Source of the DNA: Paenalcaligenes hominis
Lineage (GTDB): Bacteria; Pseudomonadota; Gammaproteobacteria; Burkholderiales; Burkholderiaceae_B
Assembly (NCBI RefSeq): GCF_011927625.1
Contig: NZ_JAATIZ010000004.1
Location: 124,001 to 188,000, forward strand
Direction of reading: 5' to 3'
DNA length: 64,000 nt
Shown: in pieces, positions 18,776 through 28,543 of the stretch
How positions within the stretch are numbered: position 1 is the first letter of the stretch
Layout: each line of letters opens with the position of its first letter
Notes under the pieces: model-generated
The model's database searches: none
Told to the model about the DNA's origin: nothing
The model's input: the letters and a program-made list of their open reading frames with translations, nothing else
Made by a program: the position numbers and the translations under genes

Positions 18776-20442
18776 TGCTGATACCTCAACCAATTTTTGC
18801 CATCTAACCGCACATACGGTACCCCTTCGTATTCCATCACTACCGTGCCCTCATTTTCTGATACGACTGCTGTTTGTTGCAAATCAGCAGTCAACTGCTG
18901 CCAATTGATGTGGTCCTGATCAAAAACGGATTGATGAATTAGGCGTGAGACTAAGTCGGAAACAGCCAGAAAGCTGGTGGGTTCCTGAATTTGTACCACT
19001 GGGTCTGCACCAGCGCTTTTTTCACCTATGAGACGTACCCCTACAGGTACATGGGTAATGCTTGTCGTGGGTATTTCACGCATGCCCGATATTTGCATTT
19101 TGTCTCCTTGTAGCGCTGCGCCATGTTCAGGAATAAACACCACCACGGCTTTGCGACCACTACGTTCGAGCTGATCCATAAAACGGTCTAGCTCATCTAG
19201 CAAGCGTTGGGCACGCCGGTCATAAGGCGCACTGCGGCTGCCACCATCTGCAGTGGCCTCACGGTTTCCGTCATGCAATGTAATCGTGTTGTAGAGCAGC
19301 GCAGCGGGCTGAGTTTTGGATTTAGCATTTTGTTTGTCCAACCAAAGCGCTAAGGTCTCATAATCACTCCAGATAGGTGAATGATCAAAACCACGTAAGG
19401 TAGGCTTTAGCTCTGTGGGAACGATCGGTGCACTAAACGAACCTTCCTGAGTAATATCATCAATGAAATTCTGAAATTCGCCGTTATGATTAAGTACGGC
19501 TTCCGTATCAAAACCAAGCGCCTCTAAATTGGAAAATAACGAGCATTCTTTACCTACGGGCTCGTATAAATCGGCGTGCGATAATTGTCCGCAATTAGCA
19601 TGCATTAAACGTGAAACTGCAGGGCCACTATACGAGGTAGCTGAATTAAAATTTTCAAAAATCACATCCATTTTGGCAAATAAAGGATGCTGGCTTAGGC
19701 CGACCGCTTTTAAGTCATCCCAAGACAACGAGCAAATATTTAAAAACAATAAGTCGAATGCGGTGCTATCTGGAGCCAGCGACTCAAAGCTGATACGGCG
19801 CTGTTTTTCAGCCTGATAAAACTGTTCAAGCTCGGCATTTAAGCGCTCGCTTAGAGTGGCTGCATTGACTTTAACTGGCGCTACCGGACTAGTCGTATTG
19901 GTTTGTGCGGTTGAAATAGGCACGACTTCGTTTTGCACGAACTGAGACCACTGTAATCGGGGCAAAGCTAAACCACCCCATTGCGTTAGAGCCACCCCAG
20001 CTAAAGCCAACACGGTAAATGTAGTGATACGCAACCATTGTGCTAAAAATAAATACGCCACAAATACAATGAAAGCGTAGGCAACTAGATCCCAGTTAAT
20101 AAATCGTCCAAGCAACTCAATTAAATACGCATTGGAGAACTGCAGCACCTCGGGTTGATCTAAAAGTCGGCGAATAGGTGGAAGCCACGAATCGTAATAA
20201 AGCAGCGCTATGCCTGCAGGAATGGCCAACACATGACGTAAACGGTGCAGCCAAAGAGGCGCTAAAGGTAAGAGCAATGCGGCTGCAAACAGGCAGTTAT
20301 AGAGCACATGAAATTTAATATAGCCGCCCCAATACAACCCTAACTTGGCGATAAAGTATAAATTCCACAACCCAAAACCACGCCATAGAAAGGCAGAACG
20401 TTTAGGTTTCATATCCTGTTGATGAGTTGTTGTCTTATCCAT
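18772..20442 (-). CDS. bcsG: BcsG cellulose phosphoethanolamine transferase
   Basis: A 556-residue inner-membrane protein: about five N-terminal helices (residues 20-160), then a periplasmic alkaline-phosphatase-like catalytic domain. NSATSYSGPAVSRLMHANCG contains the likely nucleophile S272 and C284. IPEHGAALQGD further on carries metal-binding residues. It transfers phosphoethanolamine from lipid to nascent cellulose and depends on BcsF and BcsE. It is 28 nt downstream of bcsF and overlaps bcsR by 4 nt. Confidence 0.9.
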   Translation of the reverse strand: MDKTTTHQQDMKPKRSAFLWRGFGLWNLYFIAKLGLYWGGYIKFHVLYNCLFAAALLLPLAPLWLHRLRHVLAIPAGIALLYYDSWLPPIRRLLDQPEVLQFSNAYLIELLGRFINWDLVAYAFIVFVAYLFLAQWLRITTFTVLALAGVALTQWGGLALPRLQWSQFVQNEVVPISTAQTNTTSPVAPVKVNAATLSERLNAELEQFYQAEKQRRISFESLAPDSTAFDLLFLNICSLSWDDLKAVGLSQHPLFAKMDVIFENFNSATSYSGPAVSRLMHANCGQLSHADLYEPVGKECSLFSNLEALGFDTEAVLNHNGEFQNFIDDITQEGSFSAPIVPTELKPTLRGFDHSPIWSDYETLALWLDKQNAKSKTQPAALLYNTITLHDGNREATADGGSRSAPYDRRAQRLLDELDRFMDQLERSGRKAVVVFIPEHGAALQGDKMQISGMREIPTTSITHVPVGVRLIGEKSAGADPVVQIQEPTSFLAVSDLVSRLIHQSVFDQDHINWQQLTADLQQTAVVSENEGTVVMEYEGVPYVRLDGKNWLRYQQ

Positions 20443-20470
20443 GAGTTTTTGCTCAACCTCGGCAAAAAAA

Positions 20471-20602
20471 TTATTGTCGTTTATAAACTCGATATGGCTT
20501 TAGCAGCCGTGTAGGTACAAAATAAACGGATACCCAACCCACTAGGCGCCTCCATAAAGGAAATAATAAAAAGCCTACTACTATACCGATAAAAAAAGTC
20601 AT
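20471..20602 (-). CDS. bcsF: BcsF small membrane protein
   Basis: A 43-codon frame between bcsE and bcsG. It reads MTFFIGIVVGFLLFPLWRRL, then GWVSVYFVPTRLLKP and a basic tail YRVYKRQ. One membrane helix followed by a FxxPTRxxKP segment parallels E. coli BcsF (helix, then FLTPRYVKPAG). BcsF links the c-di-GMP sensor BcsE to BcsG in the membrane. Gene position exactly matches the E-F-G order. It is shorter than the 63-residue E. coli protein and the ribosome site is weak. An in-frame TGA lies 12 codons upstream, so no longer form exists. Confidence 0.75.
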   Translation of the reverse strand: MTFFIGIVVGFLLFPLWRRLVGWVSVYFVPTRLLKPYRVYKRQ

Positions 20603-20640
20603 AACATCAAGAGATCACACTACAGTTCCAAAACAGCTTT

Positions 20641-22182
20641 TTATGCATGTCGTAATGACTGGCGCACTGGTTGAAAAACATGCCTTTGAGCTGAAAGAGG
20701 CAAGGACTCCTTAGTCTTCGGAATAAATTCAGACACAGGTGCACGCTTTAATTGCTCGACGACGCGTTGGACATCACTAGGCTGCACCACAACATTATGG
20801 TGAGTCACTAGCTCAGACAAAGGCAAACGTAGCAAACGCTCTAACGCCACATTTACTAACCCCGCTTCACACTCAAACAAAAACACATAGACACATTTGG
20901 TGGTGGCACATGCCACATCCCCATCACGTTGAATTTGAATTTGCGCCAACAGCTGTGCGGTGCTTAGCATATCAACAGGCGTCATTACGACTAGGCTGCC
21001 ACGGGGATCATGGCCATCAAAGTGAGAATAAACATGTTCTAGGTAGCTCACAAAATCAGGAATAGCCAGTTCACCCCGCACTGATTGGGCTTGGACCTTT
21101 TGTAATGCTTGATCTAAATTGTCAGTGACCTGAAAACGATCAGGCTGGGAATGCAATACATCTAACAAGTTAAAAAACCGACTTAGGTTCACTTTAGGGA
21201 TGACTAATGAACAACCGCTTAAGGTTAAAAGCTCAATTTCTGAATGCCGTAGCGCATGCGGGCCCATTTCTAAAACAACGAGGCGTAACGCCTGTTGACG
21301 TTGTTGACGTAAATAATAAAGCGTTCGCGCTAACTGCTCTAAATCTTGGTGCCGCTGCAACACAAAAACTAAAGTAGGATTTAATTCGGTGATGCCCTTT
21401 TCTACTAAGGCATCCCATGAGTCGACCAACACATAGTCATCCCTTCCTGTTAGTGCTAATTGGTTAGCAACAGTAGTTTGTAGGAAGGTCGTTGATGGCG
21501 TAGAAGTGCTTGAGGGAAATGGCTCTGTATCAGTAAATACTAAGCGATCTCCTTGGGCAGTCAGCTGAAACAACGCCTGCCCTGATACGCCTAGCTGATT
21601 ACGCCAATGCCAGACCTGATAGAGCAACTCATCTAATTCATTTTTCTGTAAAAACGACAACCCTGAGAGTGCCTCGTTGTGTAGATAAAGCTTATTAACT
21701 AGAGTTTCTGACTCTGCCCCATAACTGACTACGACCATAACAGATTGATTTTTTTGCAGCCACTGCCGCCATTCCACAAGAAAAAGTGCGGCTTTTTTTG
21801 CCCATTCCTGAGCTTGAGCCACAGGCATCACAAGCAAAATAAGCCGCGCCTTGGGCTGTGCGGCACGATCTAATTGTTTGGTCAGTGCGAGCATGTCAAC
21901 AGGAGAGTGCCCGCGCAAATGATAACTACGAACCTCGATGGGATCGGTAGCATCTATAGGTATGTAACTTAACATATCGTCCAGATGCGAATCAGCCAAA
22001 AGCAGGATGCGAGCTTTAGCAGGAGCCACTTCGATCGTACGGCCCGCTAACTGAATGGCTTCTTTTTGCTCTGAGACGCCAACCCAATACAGTGAACCAG
22101 CACGTAACTGTTTGTACTCTTGTGATACCGCTGTTAATCCCAAGCCGTAGGTTAAAAGTGATTTTTTGATATTATTATCCAT
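20641..22182 (-). CDS. bcsE: BcsE c-di-GMP-binding cellulose regulator
   Basis: A 513-residue cytoplasmic protein of normal BcsE length. It comprises an N-terminal region, a degenerate receiver/NTPase-like part and a C-terminal GIL (degenerate GGDEF-like) domain. RDGD at 419-422 fits the RxGD I-site that binds c-di-GMP in E. coli BcsE at nearly the same position. BcsE recruits BcsF and BcsG and increases cellulose output. GGAGG directly before the ATG gives a strong ribosome site. It is the first gene of the bcs locus. Confidence 0.88.
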   Translation of the reverse strand: MDNNIKKSLLTYGLGLTAVSQEYKQLRAGSLYWVGVSEQKEAIQLAGRTIEVAPAKARILLLADSHLDDMLSYIPIDATDPIEVRSYHLRGHSPVDMLALTKQLDRAAQPKARLILLVMPVAQAQEWAKKAALFLVEWRQWLQKNQSVMVVVSYGAESETLVNKLYLHNEALSGLSFLQKNELDELLYQVWHWRNQLGVSGQALFQLTAQGDRLVFTDTEPFPSSTSTPSTTFLQTTVANQLALTGRDDYVLVDSWDALVEKGITELNPTLVFVLQRHQDLEQLARTLYYLRQQRQQALRLVVLEMGPHALRHSEIELLTLSGCSLVIPKVNLSRFFNLLDVLHSQPDRFQVTDNLDQALQKVQAQSVRGELAIPDFVSYLEHVYSHFDGHDPRGSLVVMTPVDMLSTAQLLAQIQIQRDGDVACATTKCVYVFLFECEAGLVNVALERLLRLPLSELVTHHNVVVQPSDVQRVVEQLKRAPVSEFIPKTKESLPLSAQRHVFQPVRQSLRHA

Positions 22183-22492
22183 ACCCCTCCTTCGTCATCA
22201 TTACTACTTTTTTTATCTTTTAGCCTGGCTCAATTGCTACCCTCACATTAAAATAAATAAAAGGTGTTTGCCCCAGTAACCATACCTAATTGAGTGTAAC
22301 CAAACGGGCTCACAATAAAGCCGTTTTTTATCAAAAAATGTAAAGGGATTTTTTAATTAATGTAAAGAAAATAACAATTACACACACGAATGATACAAAA
22401 AAACACAATTAATCACTATTTAGAAAAATTATGTTTTATAAATAGGAAAAACCGTATTTAAGTGGTGAAAAGCTCTGTCAAAGTTATATATA
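22183..22492. other. AT-rich spacer with the presumed bcs operon promoter
   Basis: About 310 bp without a gene, clearly richer in A/T than the surroundings and full of A- and T-tracts (for example around 22325-22440). It must contain the promoter of the 13.5-kb bcs unit, and such a composition often marks binding by nucleoid proteins. I could not fix single promoter elements with confidence. Confidence 0.4.
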
Positions 22493-22885
22493 CTAAAGGA
22501 AAAACCGGTCTACTACCACCCAGCCCCACCACGCCACTACCACGATCAAGGCAAGCAGTACGGCAGCGCTACCAATGTCTTTAGCTCGCCCTAATAAGGG
22601 GTGATGTTCTGTACTGATCGCGTCAGCAAGAGCTTCAATTGCACTGTTTATAAGCTCTGCGACCAGCACTAACACCAGAACCAAGCAAAGTAGAAAAATC
22701 TCGGTAGCATCACGGCCTAACCAAAAAGCAGTAGGAAACAAAATAAGCGCTAAACCACACTCTTGTCTAAACGCTGCCTCGTGCTGCCATGCCGCTTTTA
22801 ACCCCTGTAAAGAGTAGATGAAAGCTCGCATAATTCGTGTCAAGCCACCATGGCTTTTAAAAGGGGATGGTGTTTGATTATCCAT
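22493..22885 (-). CDS. dgkA: Diacylglycerol kinase
   Basis: A 130-residue membrane enzyme with three helices, of the prokaryotic DgkA family, converting diacylglycerol to phosphatidic acid with ATP. The signature AELINSAIEALAD (76-88) and the earlier glutamate in WQHEAAFRQE (E36) match the active-site acidic residues. The ATG at 22885 is chosen over a GTG at 22921 because the encoded protein then starts near the usual N-terminus. It is transcribed away from the PACE gene. Confidence 0.88.
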   Translation of the reverse strand: MDNQTPSPFKSHGGLTRIMRAFIYSLQGLKAAWQHEAAFRQECGLALILFPTAFWLGRDATEIFLLCLVLVLVLVAELINSAIEALADAISTEHHPLLGRAKDIGSAAVLLALIVVVAWWGWVVVDRFFL

Positions 22886-22993
22886 ATATAACCTGCTTGA
22901 AAAATAGATTAAATCGGCCAAATGGAGGAGTTACCAATCACAACCCCTGCCACAACAGCTTACAAAAAATAGAAAAAATCACTGCGCCAGATA

Positions 22994-23030
22994 ATGTAAC
23001 AGCCTTTTTGACAAGAAAGAATGTAACACC
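22994..23030. repeat. Direct repeat AATGTAACA in the dgkA/PACE divergent spacer
   Basis: AATGTAACA at 22994-23001 and again at 23021-23028 (about 27 bp apart) lies between two divergent genes. A similar TGTAACAGC pair occurs before the glycosyltransferase operon (45104-45131). It may be a regulator site; no protein can be named. Confidence 0.3.
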
Positions 23031-23141
23031 TATACTTTTTTGTGCAGGCGTAAACCGTGGCACTGCAACCTATCTATTGGTTATGATCTTCTTTTTACCG
23101 GGACGTGCCGGCTCTCTAACCTAGAGCCGCATCAAGGCTCA

Positions 23142-23591
23142 ATGGAGTATAAATTGATTACCTTAACCCCGTTAAAACGTCGCATTACTTACGTTAGTCT
23201 TTTTGAATTCTTCGCTATCCTTTTTTCTACCTTTGTACTGATGTTTATCAGCGGTGGAAATGCCCAAGAGTCTCTTCCTGCTGCTACCTTAGTTTCTGTG
23301 ATTGCTATTATCTGGAACTATGTATACAACACGTTATTTGAATCATGGGAACGGCGCCACCACATCCTAAGACGCACCCTAGGCATACGCACTATTCACG
23401 CCATGGGTTTTGAAACAGGGTTATTAATTTTTACTTTGCCCTTATACATGGTGTGGTATCAAGTTGGCTTGTGGACGGCCTTTACTATGGTAGCGGCATT
23501 AATGGTGTTCTTTTTACTTTACACCTTTTTCTTCACCTTATTGTTTGATCAAATTTTCACTTTGCCCAATCAAACTAAACCTACCACTTAG
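23142..23591 (+). CDS. PACE-family multidrug efflux transporter
   Basis: A 149-residue protein with four membrane helices in two tandem repeats, matching the PACE family of AceI. Signature segments are KRRITYVSLFEFFAILFSTF in helix 1, IWNYVYNTLFESWERRHH after helix 2, and RTIHAMGFETGLLI in helix 3. The membrane glutamate of LFEFF corresponds to the proton-coupling residue of AceI. The family exports biocides such as chlorhexidine or short diamines. The ATG at 23142 begins the conserved region; an upstream ATG (23040) would add 34 non-family residues. Confidence 0.88.
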   Translation: MEYKLITLTPLKRRITYVSLFEFFAILFSTFVLMFISGGNAQESLPAATLVSVIAIIWNYVYNTLFESWERRHHILRRTLGIRTIHAMGFETGLLIFTLPLYMVWYQVGLWTAFTMVAALMVFFLLYTFFFTLLFDQIFTLPNQTKPTT

Positions 23592-23678
23592 CTTCGCTAA
23601 AAGATGTACGCCAAATTTTCATATGCTTAAAAATGGTAGGAATTTCAATTAGCTATGGCTTGCATTCCTACGTTAGAA

Positions 23679-23690
23679 TGAATGCATTCA
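23679..23690. promoter_or_regulatory. Perfect 12-bp palindrome before osmC-like gene
   Basis: TGAATGCATTCA is a perfect palindrome 75 bp before the OsmC-family gene, where an operator could lie. MarR/OhrR-type repressors often control such genes, but no regulator is adjacent. Confidence 0.25.
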
Positions 23691-23764
23691 AGTATCTTTC
23701 AGTACGATGTGATTTAACTCCGTGCTAGGCATCCTAGCGTCTTTTAATGACTCAAGAGGAAGGT

Positions 23765-24193
23765 ATGATCAAAAAAACCGCATCCGCCCATTGGGCCGGC
23801 AATCTAAAGCAAGGTAAAGGCACAATCTCTACAGAAAGTGGTGCCTTAACTAAAAACCCATATGGCTTTAATACACGTTTCGAAGACCAGCCTGGCACTA
23901 ACCCCGAAGAACTGATCGGGGCCGCCCATGCAGGGTGTTTTTCCATGGCTTTTTCTATGCTGCTAGGTCAGGAAAATTTTACCCCAGACAGTATTGACAC
24001 TCAGGCTACTGTTACCTTAGAAAAGCAAGACGACGGTTTTGCTGTTACTGCAGTGCATTTAAAAATGACAGCACGTATTCCTGGTATTAGCCAAACACAG
24101 TTCGAAGAAATTGCTAACAAAGCCAAAGTAGGTTGCCCTATTTCTAAACTTCTTAACGCAGATATTAGCTTAGACGCGACTCTACAAAGCTAA
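23765..24193 (+). CDS. OsmC family peroxiredoxin
   Basis: A 142-residue cytoplasmic protein of the OsmC/Ohr family. The peroxidatic cysteine is in AAHAGCFSMA (C58), the resolving cysteine in VGCPISK (C124), and the conserved glutamate is E49. It reduces organic hydroperoxides using dihydrolipoyl-type thiols. The NPYGFNTRFEDQPGTNPEEL segment is closer to OsmC than to Ohr. GAGGAAGG lies just before the ATG at 23765; the in-frame ATG at 23747 has no ribosome site. Confidence 0.9.
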   Translation: MIKKTASAHWAGNLKQGKGTISTESGALTKNPYGFNTRFEDQPGTNPEELIGAAHAGCFSMAFSMLLGQENFTPDSIDTQATVTLEKQDDGFAVTAVHLKMTARIPGISQTQFEEIANKAKVGCPISKLLNADISLDATLQS

Positions 24194-24290
24194 ACTCGGG
24201 CAAGTGTCCTAACGGGCACTTGCACCGCTATCGTTGTTTGGCGCTTTATTAACGTCCTAATCTTTCTCGTTAATTAGCCAAGGAGCCACC

Positions 24291-24680
24291 ATGAGCCATA
24301 TTGTTATTCCTAAGCATTGGAAAATAAAACGCTCAACCCATTTCTTTACTAAAGACAATGTACCCAAGGCGTTGCTTACGCATCACAACACCGCCGCTGG
24401 CGTGTACGGACAAATTTGTGTGATGCAAGGCACAGTGATTTTCTATGGTTTTGCCAATGAGACCGACACCACGCCCGAGCAAACCATTGTCATTCAGGCC
24501 GGCCAGTTTGCAGTGAGCCCCCCGCAATATTGGCATCGCGTCGAGCTTAGTGATGACGCCCAGTTCAATATTAACTTTTGGACTGACCCTAACACCGAAG
24601 ATAAAGCGAGCCTAAAAACCTCTAAACTGCGCAATCAAGTTATTCCCGAGGTCTACGACCAAAATAATGGGGTAGTTTAA
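24291..24680 (+). CDS. DUF1971 cupin-like protein (TehB N-domain type)
   Basis: A 129-residue protein with cupin character, from the DUF1971 family that also forms the N-terminal domain of some tellurite-resistance TehB proteins. Visible features are LLTHHNTAAGVYGQICVMQG, the glycine-rich turn, and SPPQYWHRVELS near the second cupin motif with a histidine. It may bind a metal or small ligand; no enzyme activity is established. A TehB methyltransferase domain is absent. AGGAG precedes the ATG. Confidence 0.75.
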   Translation: MSHIVIPKHWKIKRSTHFFTKDNVPKALLTHHNTAAGVYGQICVMQGTVIFYGFANETDTTPEQTIVIQAGQFAVSPPQYWHRVELSDDAQFNINFWTDPNTEDKASLKTSKLRNQVIPEVYDQNNGVV

Positions 24681-24724
24681 CAATAATTTGCTTAAGGGGT
24701 GCTTACCTCGTGTTGTTTCTTAGC

Positions 24725-24750
24725 TTGGGGGCTTTAGCCCCCAACCCTTC
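24725..24750 (+). terminator. Rho-independent terminator after the DUF1971 gene
   Basis: An 8-bp GC-rich stem (24725-24732 with 24737-24744) with a TTTA loop is followed by CCCTTCTTTT. The stem also works on the other strand, but no gene lies close on that side. Confidence 0.55.
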
Positions 24751-24857
24751 TTTTACTGTCTCTTTAGTTTTCACTTTACTCTAAACCAATTAACACGCTA
24801 TGTAGGTTCAATCGGTAGGTGCCATTCTTCTACTTCACCTCAGCGCACATTGATACC

Positions 24858-24881
24858 TATACAAAAATAAAAAAATGTACA
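24858..24881. promoter_or_regulatory. Candidate LitR/MerR operator before phrB
   Basis: TATACA (24858-24863) and TGTACA (24876-24881) lie 18 bp apart in an A-rich stretch upstream of the photolyase. TGTACA-like half sites are used by LitR/CarH regulators as I recall. A related TTGTATAG (29048-29055) lies before the TIGR01777 gene. Confidence 0.3.
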
Positions 24882-24956
24882 ATAAAATTCGTCCTGTCGT
24901 ACACTAAGAGCGTTTTAATGGTTTATGGAATAAACAAATGACTAAGGGATGGTGCT

Positions 24957-26375
24957 ATGCGTCAACTTATTTGGTTTCGTACTGATTTGCGAGTGCGAGA
25001 CAACACGGCTTTACATGCAGCCATGACAGCTGGACCGACGGTAGCGGTATTTCTCTTAAGTGCGACTCAATGGCAGCAGCATCATGACGCACCAAGCAAA
25101 GTAGACTTCTGGCTACGCAATGTGCAGTCATTGCAGGCCGAGCTAACGCAGCTGAATGTACCCTTATTGATTCGTGTAGCTGATACCTGGGATGCGGTCC
25201 CCGAGGTACTTAATATTCTCTGTCATGAACTTCAGGTCGATGCAATGCACCTTAACCAAGAATACGGGGTTCATGAAACACAGCGTGATACGGCAGTTGC
25301 TCAGCAACTTAAGCAGGTTGGTGTTTCCGTGCATTCCCATGTAGACCGCTTGCTGTTTGAGCCAGGCACGATCCTAACGCGCTCGGGTGGTTTTTTTAAA
25401 GTGTTTACGCAGTTTAAAAATGCCTGTTATCACCGATTAAGCGCAGCGCTTCCTGTTTGCTTACCTACACCGCCGCCTCAGGCGCCCTTAGCCATAAAGA
25501 ACGATCCCCTACCGGCCACACTCTCTGATTTTGCTACGCCTAGTGAGGCATTACGTACAATGTGGCCGGCGGGTGAACAAGTTGCTCTAGACCGCTTAAA
25601 TCGCTTTTGCGAATGGTCGATTTTGCAATACGATAAGCAGCGTGATTTCCCTGCTCTGGCAGGCACCAGCCAACTCTCCCCTTATTTGGCCGCCGGCATT
25701 CTTTCGCCACGCCAATGTGTTAATGCCGCATATCATGCCAATAACGAGAAGTTTAAAACGGGAAATCTCGGTGTGATCACATGGATCACTGAGTTGCTAT
25801 GGCGCGAGTTCTATCTTCATATCGTAGTGGGTTTTCCTCAGGTATCACGGCATCGCCCTTTTCGTGAACAAACAGAACGGGTCGCCTGGCGCTATGCGCC
25901 GGATGAGTTAACAGCGTGGCAAGAAGGCCGCACGGGTTTTCCTTTTATTGATGCTGCCATGCGTCAGCTACTTGCTACAGGTTGGATGCATAATCGTTTA
26001 CGCATGGTGGTCGCCATGTTTTTAACAAAGAATCTCTTAATTGATTGGCGCCAAGGCGAACAATTTTTTATGCGCCATTTAATTGATGGTGACCTAGCAG
26101 CAAATAATGGGGGCTGGCAATGGAGTGCTTCCACTGGCACGGATGCCGTACCCTGGTTTAGACTTTTTAACCCGATTACCCAATCGCAACGCTTTGATCC
26201 TAATGGGGAATTTATTCGTCACTGGTTACCCGAATTGGCTCATTTAGATAATAAATGCATTCATGACCCCAGCCAATTAGGTGGATTATTTGCCCTGGCT
26301 GATTACCCTGCACCTATAGTGGATTTAGCGGCTAGCCGTGAGCGTGCGCTCAATGCGTTTAAAGCCATTAATTAA
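24957..26375 (+). CDS. phrB: Deoxyribodipyrimidine photolyase
   Basis: A 472-residue class I CPD photolyase. The N-terminal antenna domain starts RQLIWFRTDLRVRDNTAL; the FAD domain has WMHNRLRMVVAMFLTKNLL, LIDGDLAANNGGWQWSASTG and FNPITQSQRFDPNGEF, all hallmark motifs. It repairs UV cyclobutane dimers using blue light. The gene opens a light-response group: the LitR-like regulator and LOV photoreceptor that may induce it are 1-4 kb downstream. Ferrochelatase follows after 38 nt and is probably cotranscribed. Confidence 0.95.
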   Translation: MRQLIWFRTDLRVRDNTALHAAMTAGPTVAVFLLSATQWQQHHDAPSKVDFWLRNVQSLQAELTQLNVPLLIRVADTWDAVPEVLNILCHELQVDAMHLNQEYGVHETQRDTAVAQQLKQVGVSVHSHVDRLLFEPGTILTRSGGFFKVFTQFKNACYHRLSAALPVCLPTPPPQAPLAIKNDPLPATLSDFATPSEALRTMWPAGEQVALDRLNRFCEWSILQYDKQRDFPALAGTSQLSPYLAAGILSPRQCVNAAYHANNEKFKTGNLGVITWITELLWREFYLHIVVGFPQVSRHRPFREQTERVAWRYAPDELTAWQEGRTGFPFIDAAMRQLLATGWMHNRLRMVVAMFLTKNLLIDWRQGEQFFMRHLIDGDLAANNGGWQWSASTGTDAVPWFRLFNPITQSQRFDPNGEFIRHWLPELAHLDNKCIHDPSQLGGLFALADYPAPIVDLAASRERALNAFKAIN

Positions 26376-26413
26376 CAATTTTTATTTGATCACGTGTTCT
26401 AAAGGAAAGTCGT

Positions 26414-27451
26414 ATGCACGATCACGGTTTACTCTTGGTTAACTTGGGCTCCCCTCTTTCGACTGAGGTAAAAGACGTACGTAGCTACTTAAATCAATTT
26501 TTAATGGATCCTCATGTTATTGATTTACCCTGGCCAGTACGACGTTTGCTCGTTAGTCTTATTCTCATCAAACGCCCAGCTGAATCCGCCGAAGCCTACG
26601 AGCAAATCTGGTGGCCAGATGGCTCGCCTTTAGTTGTCATTAGTCAACGTTTGTGTGATGCCGTACGCCCCCTTTGGCGTCATGGGCCCGTAGAGTTAGC
26701 CATGCGTTACGCAGAGCCCTCTATAGAAAAATCCTTGCTTGCTTTGGTTAAGCAAGGGGTGAGCAAGGTTTTGATCGCCCCGTTATATCCCCAGTTTGCT
26801 GACAGCACCACTACCACTGCTATTCAAGAAGCGCAGCGCGTGATTCGCAAACACCACTTAACTATTGAGCTCAACACTCTGCCTGCTTTTTATGCAGAGC
26901 CCGAATACCTAAATGCATTGGTCGCTAGTACCACGCCTACACTTAAAGAAGACTTTGACCATCTATTAATCAGCTTTCATGGTTTGCCCGAACGTCATTT
27001 AACTAAGCGCGAGCCCAACAATACGCACTGCTTAAAATCCGCTGATTGCTGCGAACGTGCTACCGGTGCAGTACTCGATACGTGTTATAGAGCGCAATGC
27101 ATTCAAAGTGCACAACGCTTTGCGCGTCAGGCAGGGTTAAAGCCGTCGCAATGGTCCGTTTCTTTCCAGTCACGTTTAGGTCGAGCTAAATGGATTGAAC
27201 CCTATACCGAAAGTCGCTTAGATGAGCTAGCCCAACAAGGCGTCAAAAAACTACTTGTGATGTCGCCTGCATTTGTAGCGGATTGCATTGAAACCTATGA
27301 AGAACTAGGTATACGGGGTCGCGAGCAATTCATTGCAGCCGGCGGCGAGGACTTAACCCTGATCCCGTGTTTGAATGACAACGCAGACTGGGCGGAAGCC
27401 TTAGTGAGACTGTGTGAAAAAACCTTGAAGCCTGCGCCCGCATTGGCTTAA
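26414..27451 (+). CDS. hemH: Ferrochelatase
   Basis: A 345-residue ferrochelatase that inserts iron into protoporphyrin IX in the last step of heme synthesis. LLVNLGSP starts the fold; the metal-site histidine is in [12 protein letters not shown] and the glutamate pair in [13 protein letters not shown] cysteine-rich insert ([14 protein letters not shown] and CYRAQC) lies in the middle; similar clusters occur in many bacterial HemH, but whether an iron-sulfur centre forms here is unknown. AAAGGAAAG precedes the ATG. The stop overlaps the convergent litR-like stop by 4 nt. Confidence 0.93.
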   Translation: MHDHGLLLVNLGSPLSTEVKDVRSYLNQFLMDPHVIDLPWPVRRLLVSLILIKRPAESAEAYEQIWWPDGSPLVVISQRLCDAVRPLWRHGPVELAMRYAEPSIEKSLLALVKQGVSKVLIAPLYPQFADSTTTTAIQEAQRVIRKHHLTIELNTLPAFYAEPEYLNALVASTTPTLKEDFDHLLISFHGLPERHLTKREPNNTHCLKSADCCERATGAVLDTCYRAQCIQSAQRFARQAGLKPSQWSVSFQSRLGRAKWIEPYTESRLDELAQQGVKKLLVMSPAFVADCIETYEELGIRGREQFIAAGGEDLTLIPCLNDNADWAEALVRLCEKTLKPAPALA

Positions 27452-28425
27452 GTATCTAAACGGCCAGCTAAGTACTGCTCGAGCTTAGACGCCATAAGCA
27501 CCGGCTCTGCGCCTAAATTAATAAACGGCGAATGGCGTAATGTATCGGTGGCCAGCTCGGCTGCTATGCCTGCCACCGCTACCGGGCTATCTATGCTTAA
27601 GGCCACACGTCTTAGCTTACCCAACAGTGCATCCGTCAAGGGTGTCGAGGAAAACAACACAACAGCTTGGGGTGTTATGCTCTGACACAGCAACGGCAAC
27701 TCGTTGAGTCGTTGTTGCGGTGGTAACACCCGCACCCTGCCCTGATGGTTATCAAACACTAACGCACAGGCTAACACTTCAAGCTCAAAGCCTTGATTTT
27801 CTAACATCATAAAAACAATCCCATCACGGTGCGATTGTCGAGTACAACGTAAGCGCTGCTGAAAACGGCTTCGTAAAAAATCATCATAAAAAACCCACTG
27901 ACTATGCTGCCCGCATTGGCTTTGCTGTAAGAGCTCATGCCACAAGGGCATCATGACCTGCTGCACGATTTGCTGAAGTGGATAGGTGGAAAAAAGTTGG
28001 CCGTAATAGCGCTCTAAGGCCTTATCATCAAACCGTAGAATGGCTTGATGCATCAGGGTTTGCCACTCTCGCCACCCTGTGGTTTCAGGTGAGGCCTGAA
28101 GAGCAAGATCAGCAGAGGCATGATCTGCATATTGTCCTGCCTCGGCGGCGAGTAACGCCGCCACTTTGCTTACCGCTACCCCCCGATCAGTCCATGTTCT
28201 GATTTTCTGAATAGTTTGTACGTCTGTCATGGAATACAGTCGATGACCACCTTCTGTGCGTGTGGGTTGAATCAAACCGTAGCGGCGCTCCCACGCACGT
28301 AAGGTAATAGGATTCACCCCCGTCAGACGTGCTACGTCGCGCATAGGAAGTAAGTCATGGGCTGTATCCGTATGGGTTGAGCTTAAACCTAACTGGAATG
28401 GCGCGTTCTGTTCATTATTGGACAA
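27448..28425 (-). CDS. LitR/CarH-like MerR regulator without B12 motif (class II type)
   Basis: A 325-residue regulator. Residues 28-65 form a MerR DNA-binding domain ([20 protein letters not shown], then GGHRLYS). The C-terminal part resembles the cobalamin-binding half of LitR/CarH, but the DxHxxG histidine loop is missing; the place reads [11 protein letters not shown]. It therefore should not sense light through adenosyl-B12. In Pseudomonas putida, class II LitR proteins, as I recall, depend on a short LOV protein encoded with them; here a close homologue of such a LOV protein is divergently encoded 118 nt away. It likely represses phrB and neighbours in the dark. Confidence 0.8.
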   Translation of the reverse strand: MSNNEQNAPFQLGLSSTHTDTAHDLLPMRDVARLTGVNPITLRAWERRYGLIQPTRTEGGHRLYSMTDVQTIQKIRTWTDRGVAVSKVAALLAAEAGQYADHASADLALQASPETTGWREWQTLMHQAILRFDDKALERYYGQLFSTYPLQQIVQQVMMPLWHELLQQSQCGQHSQWVFYDDFLRSRFQQRLRCTRQSHRDGIVFMMLENQGFELEVLACALVFDNHQGRVRVLPPQQRLNELPLLCQSITPQAVVLFSSTPLTDALLGKLRRVALSIDSPVAVAGIAAELATDTLRHSPFINLGAEPVLMASKLEQYLAGRLDT

Positions 28426-28543
28426 AATGAAATAATTCCTAGAAAAACGGCTAGTTATCTTTAGCCCTTAGTAGACCAGCCCCCTGTGAGTAGGCCTAGG
28501 TATTATACTAGTGAGATAGTGACCTTTTACTCGGGCTGATCTA

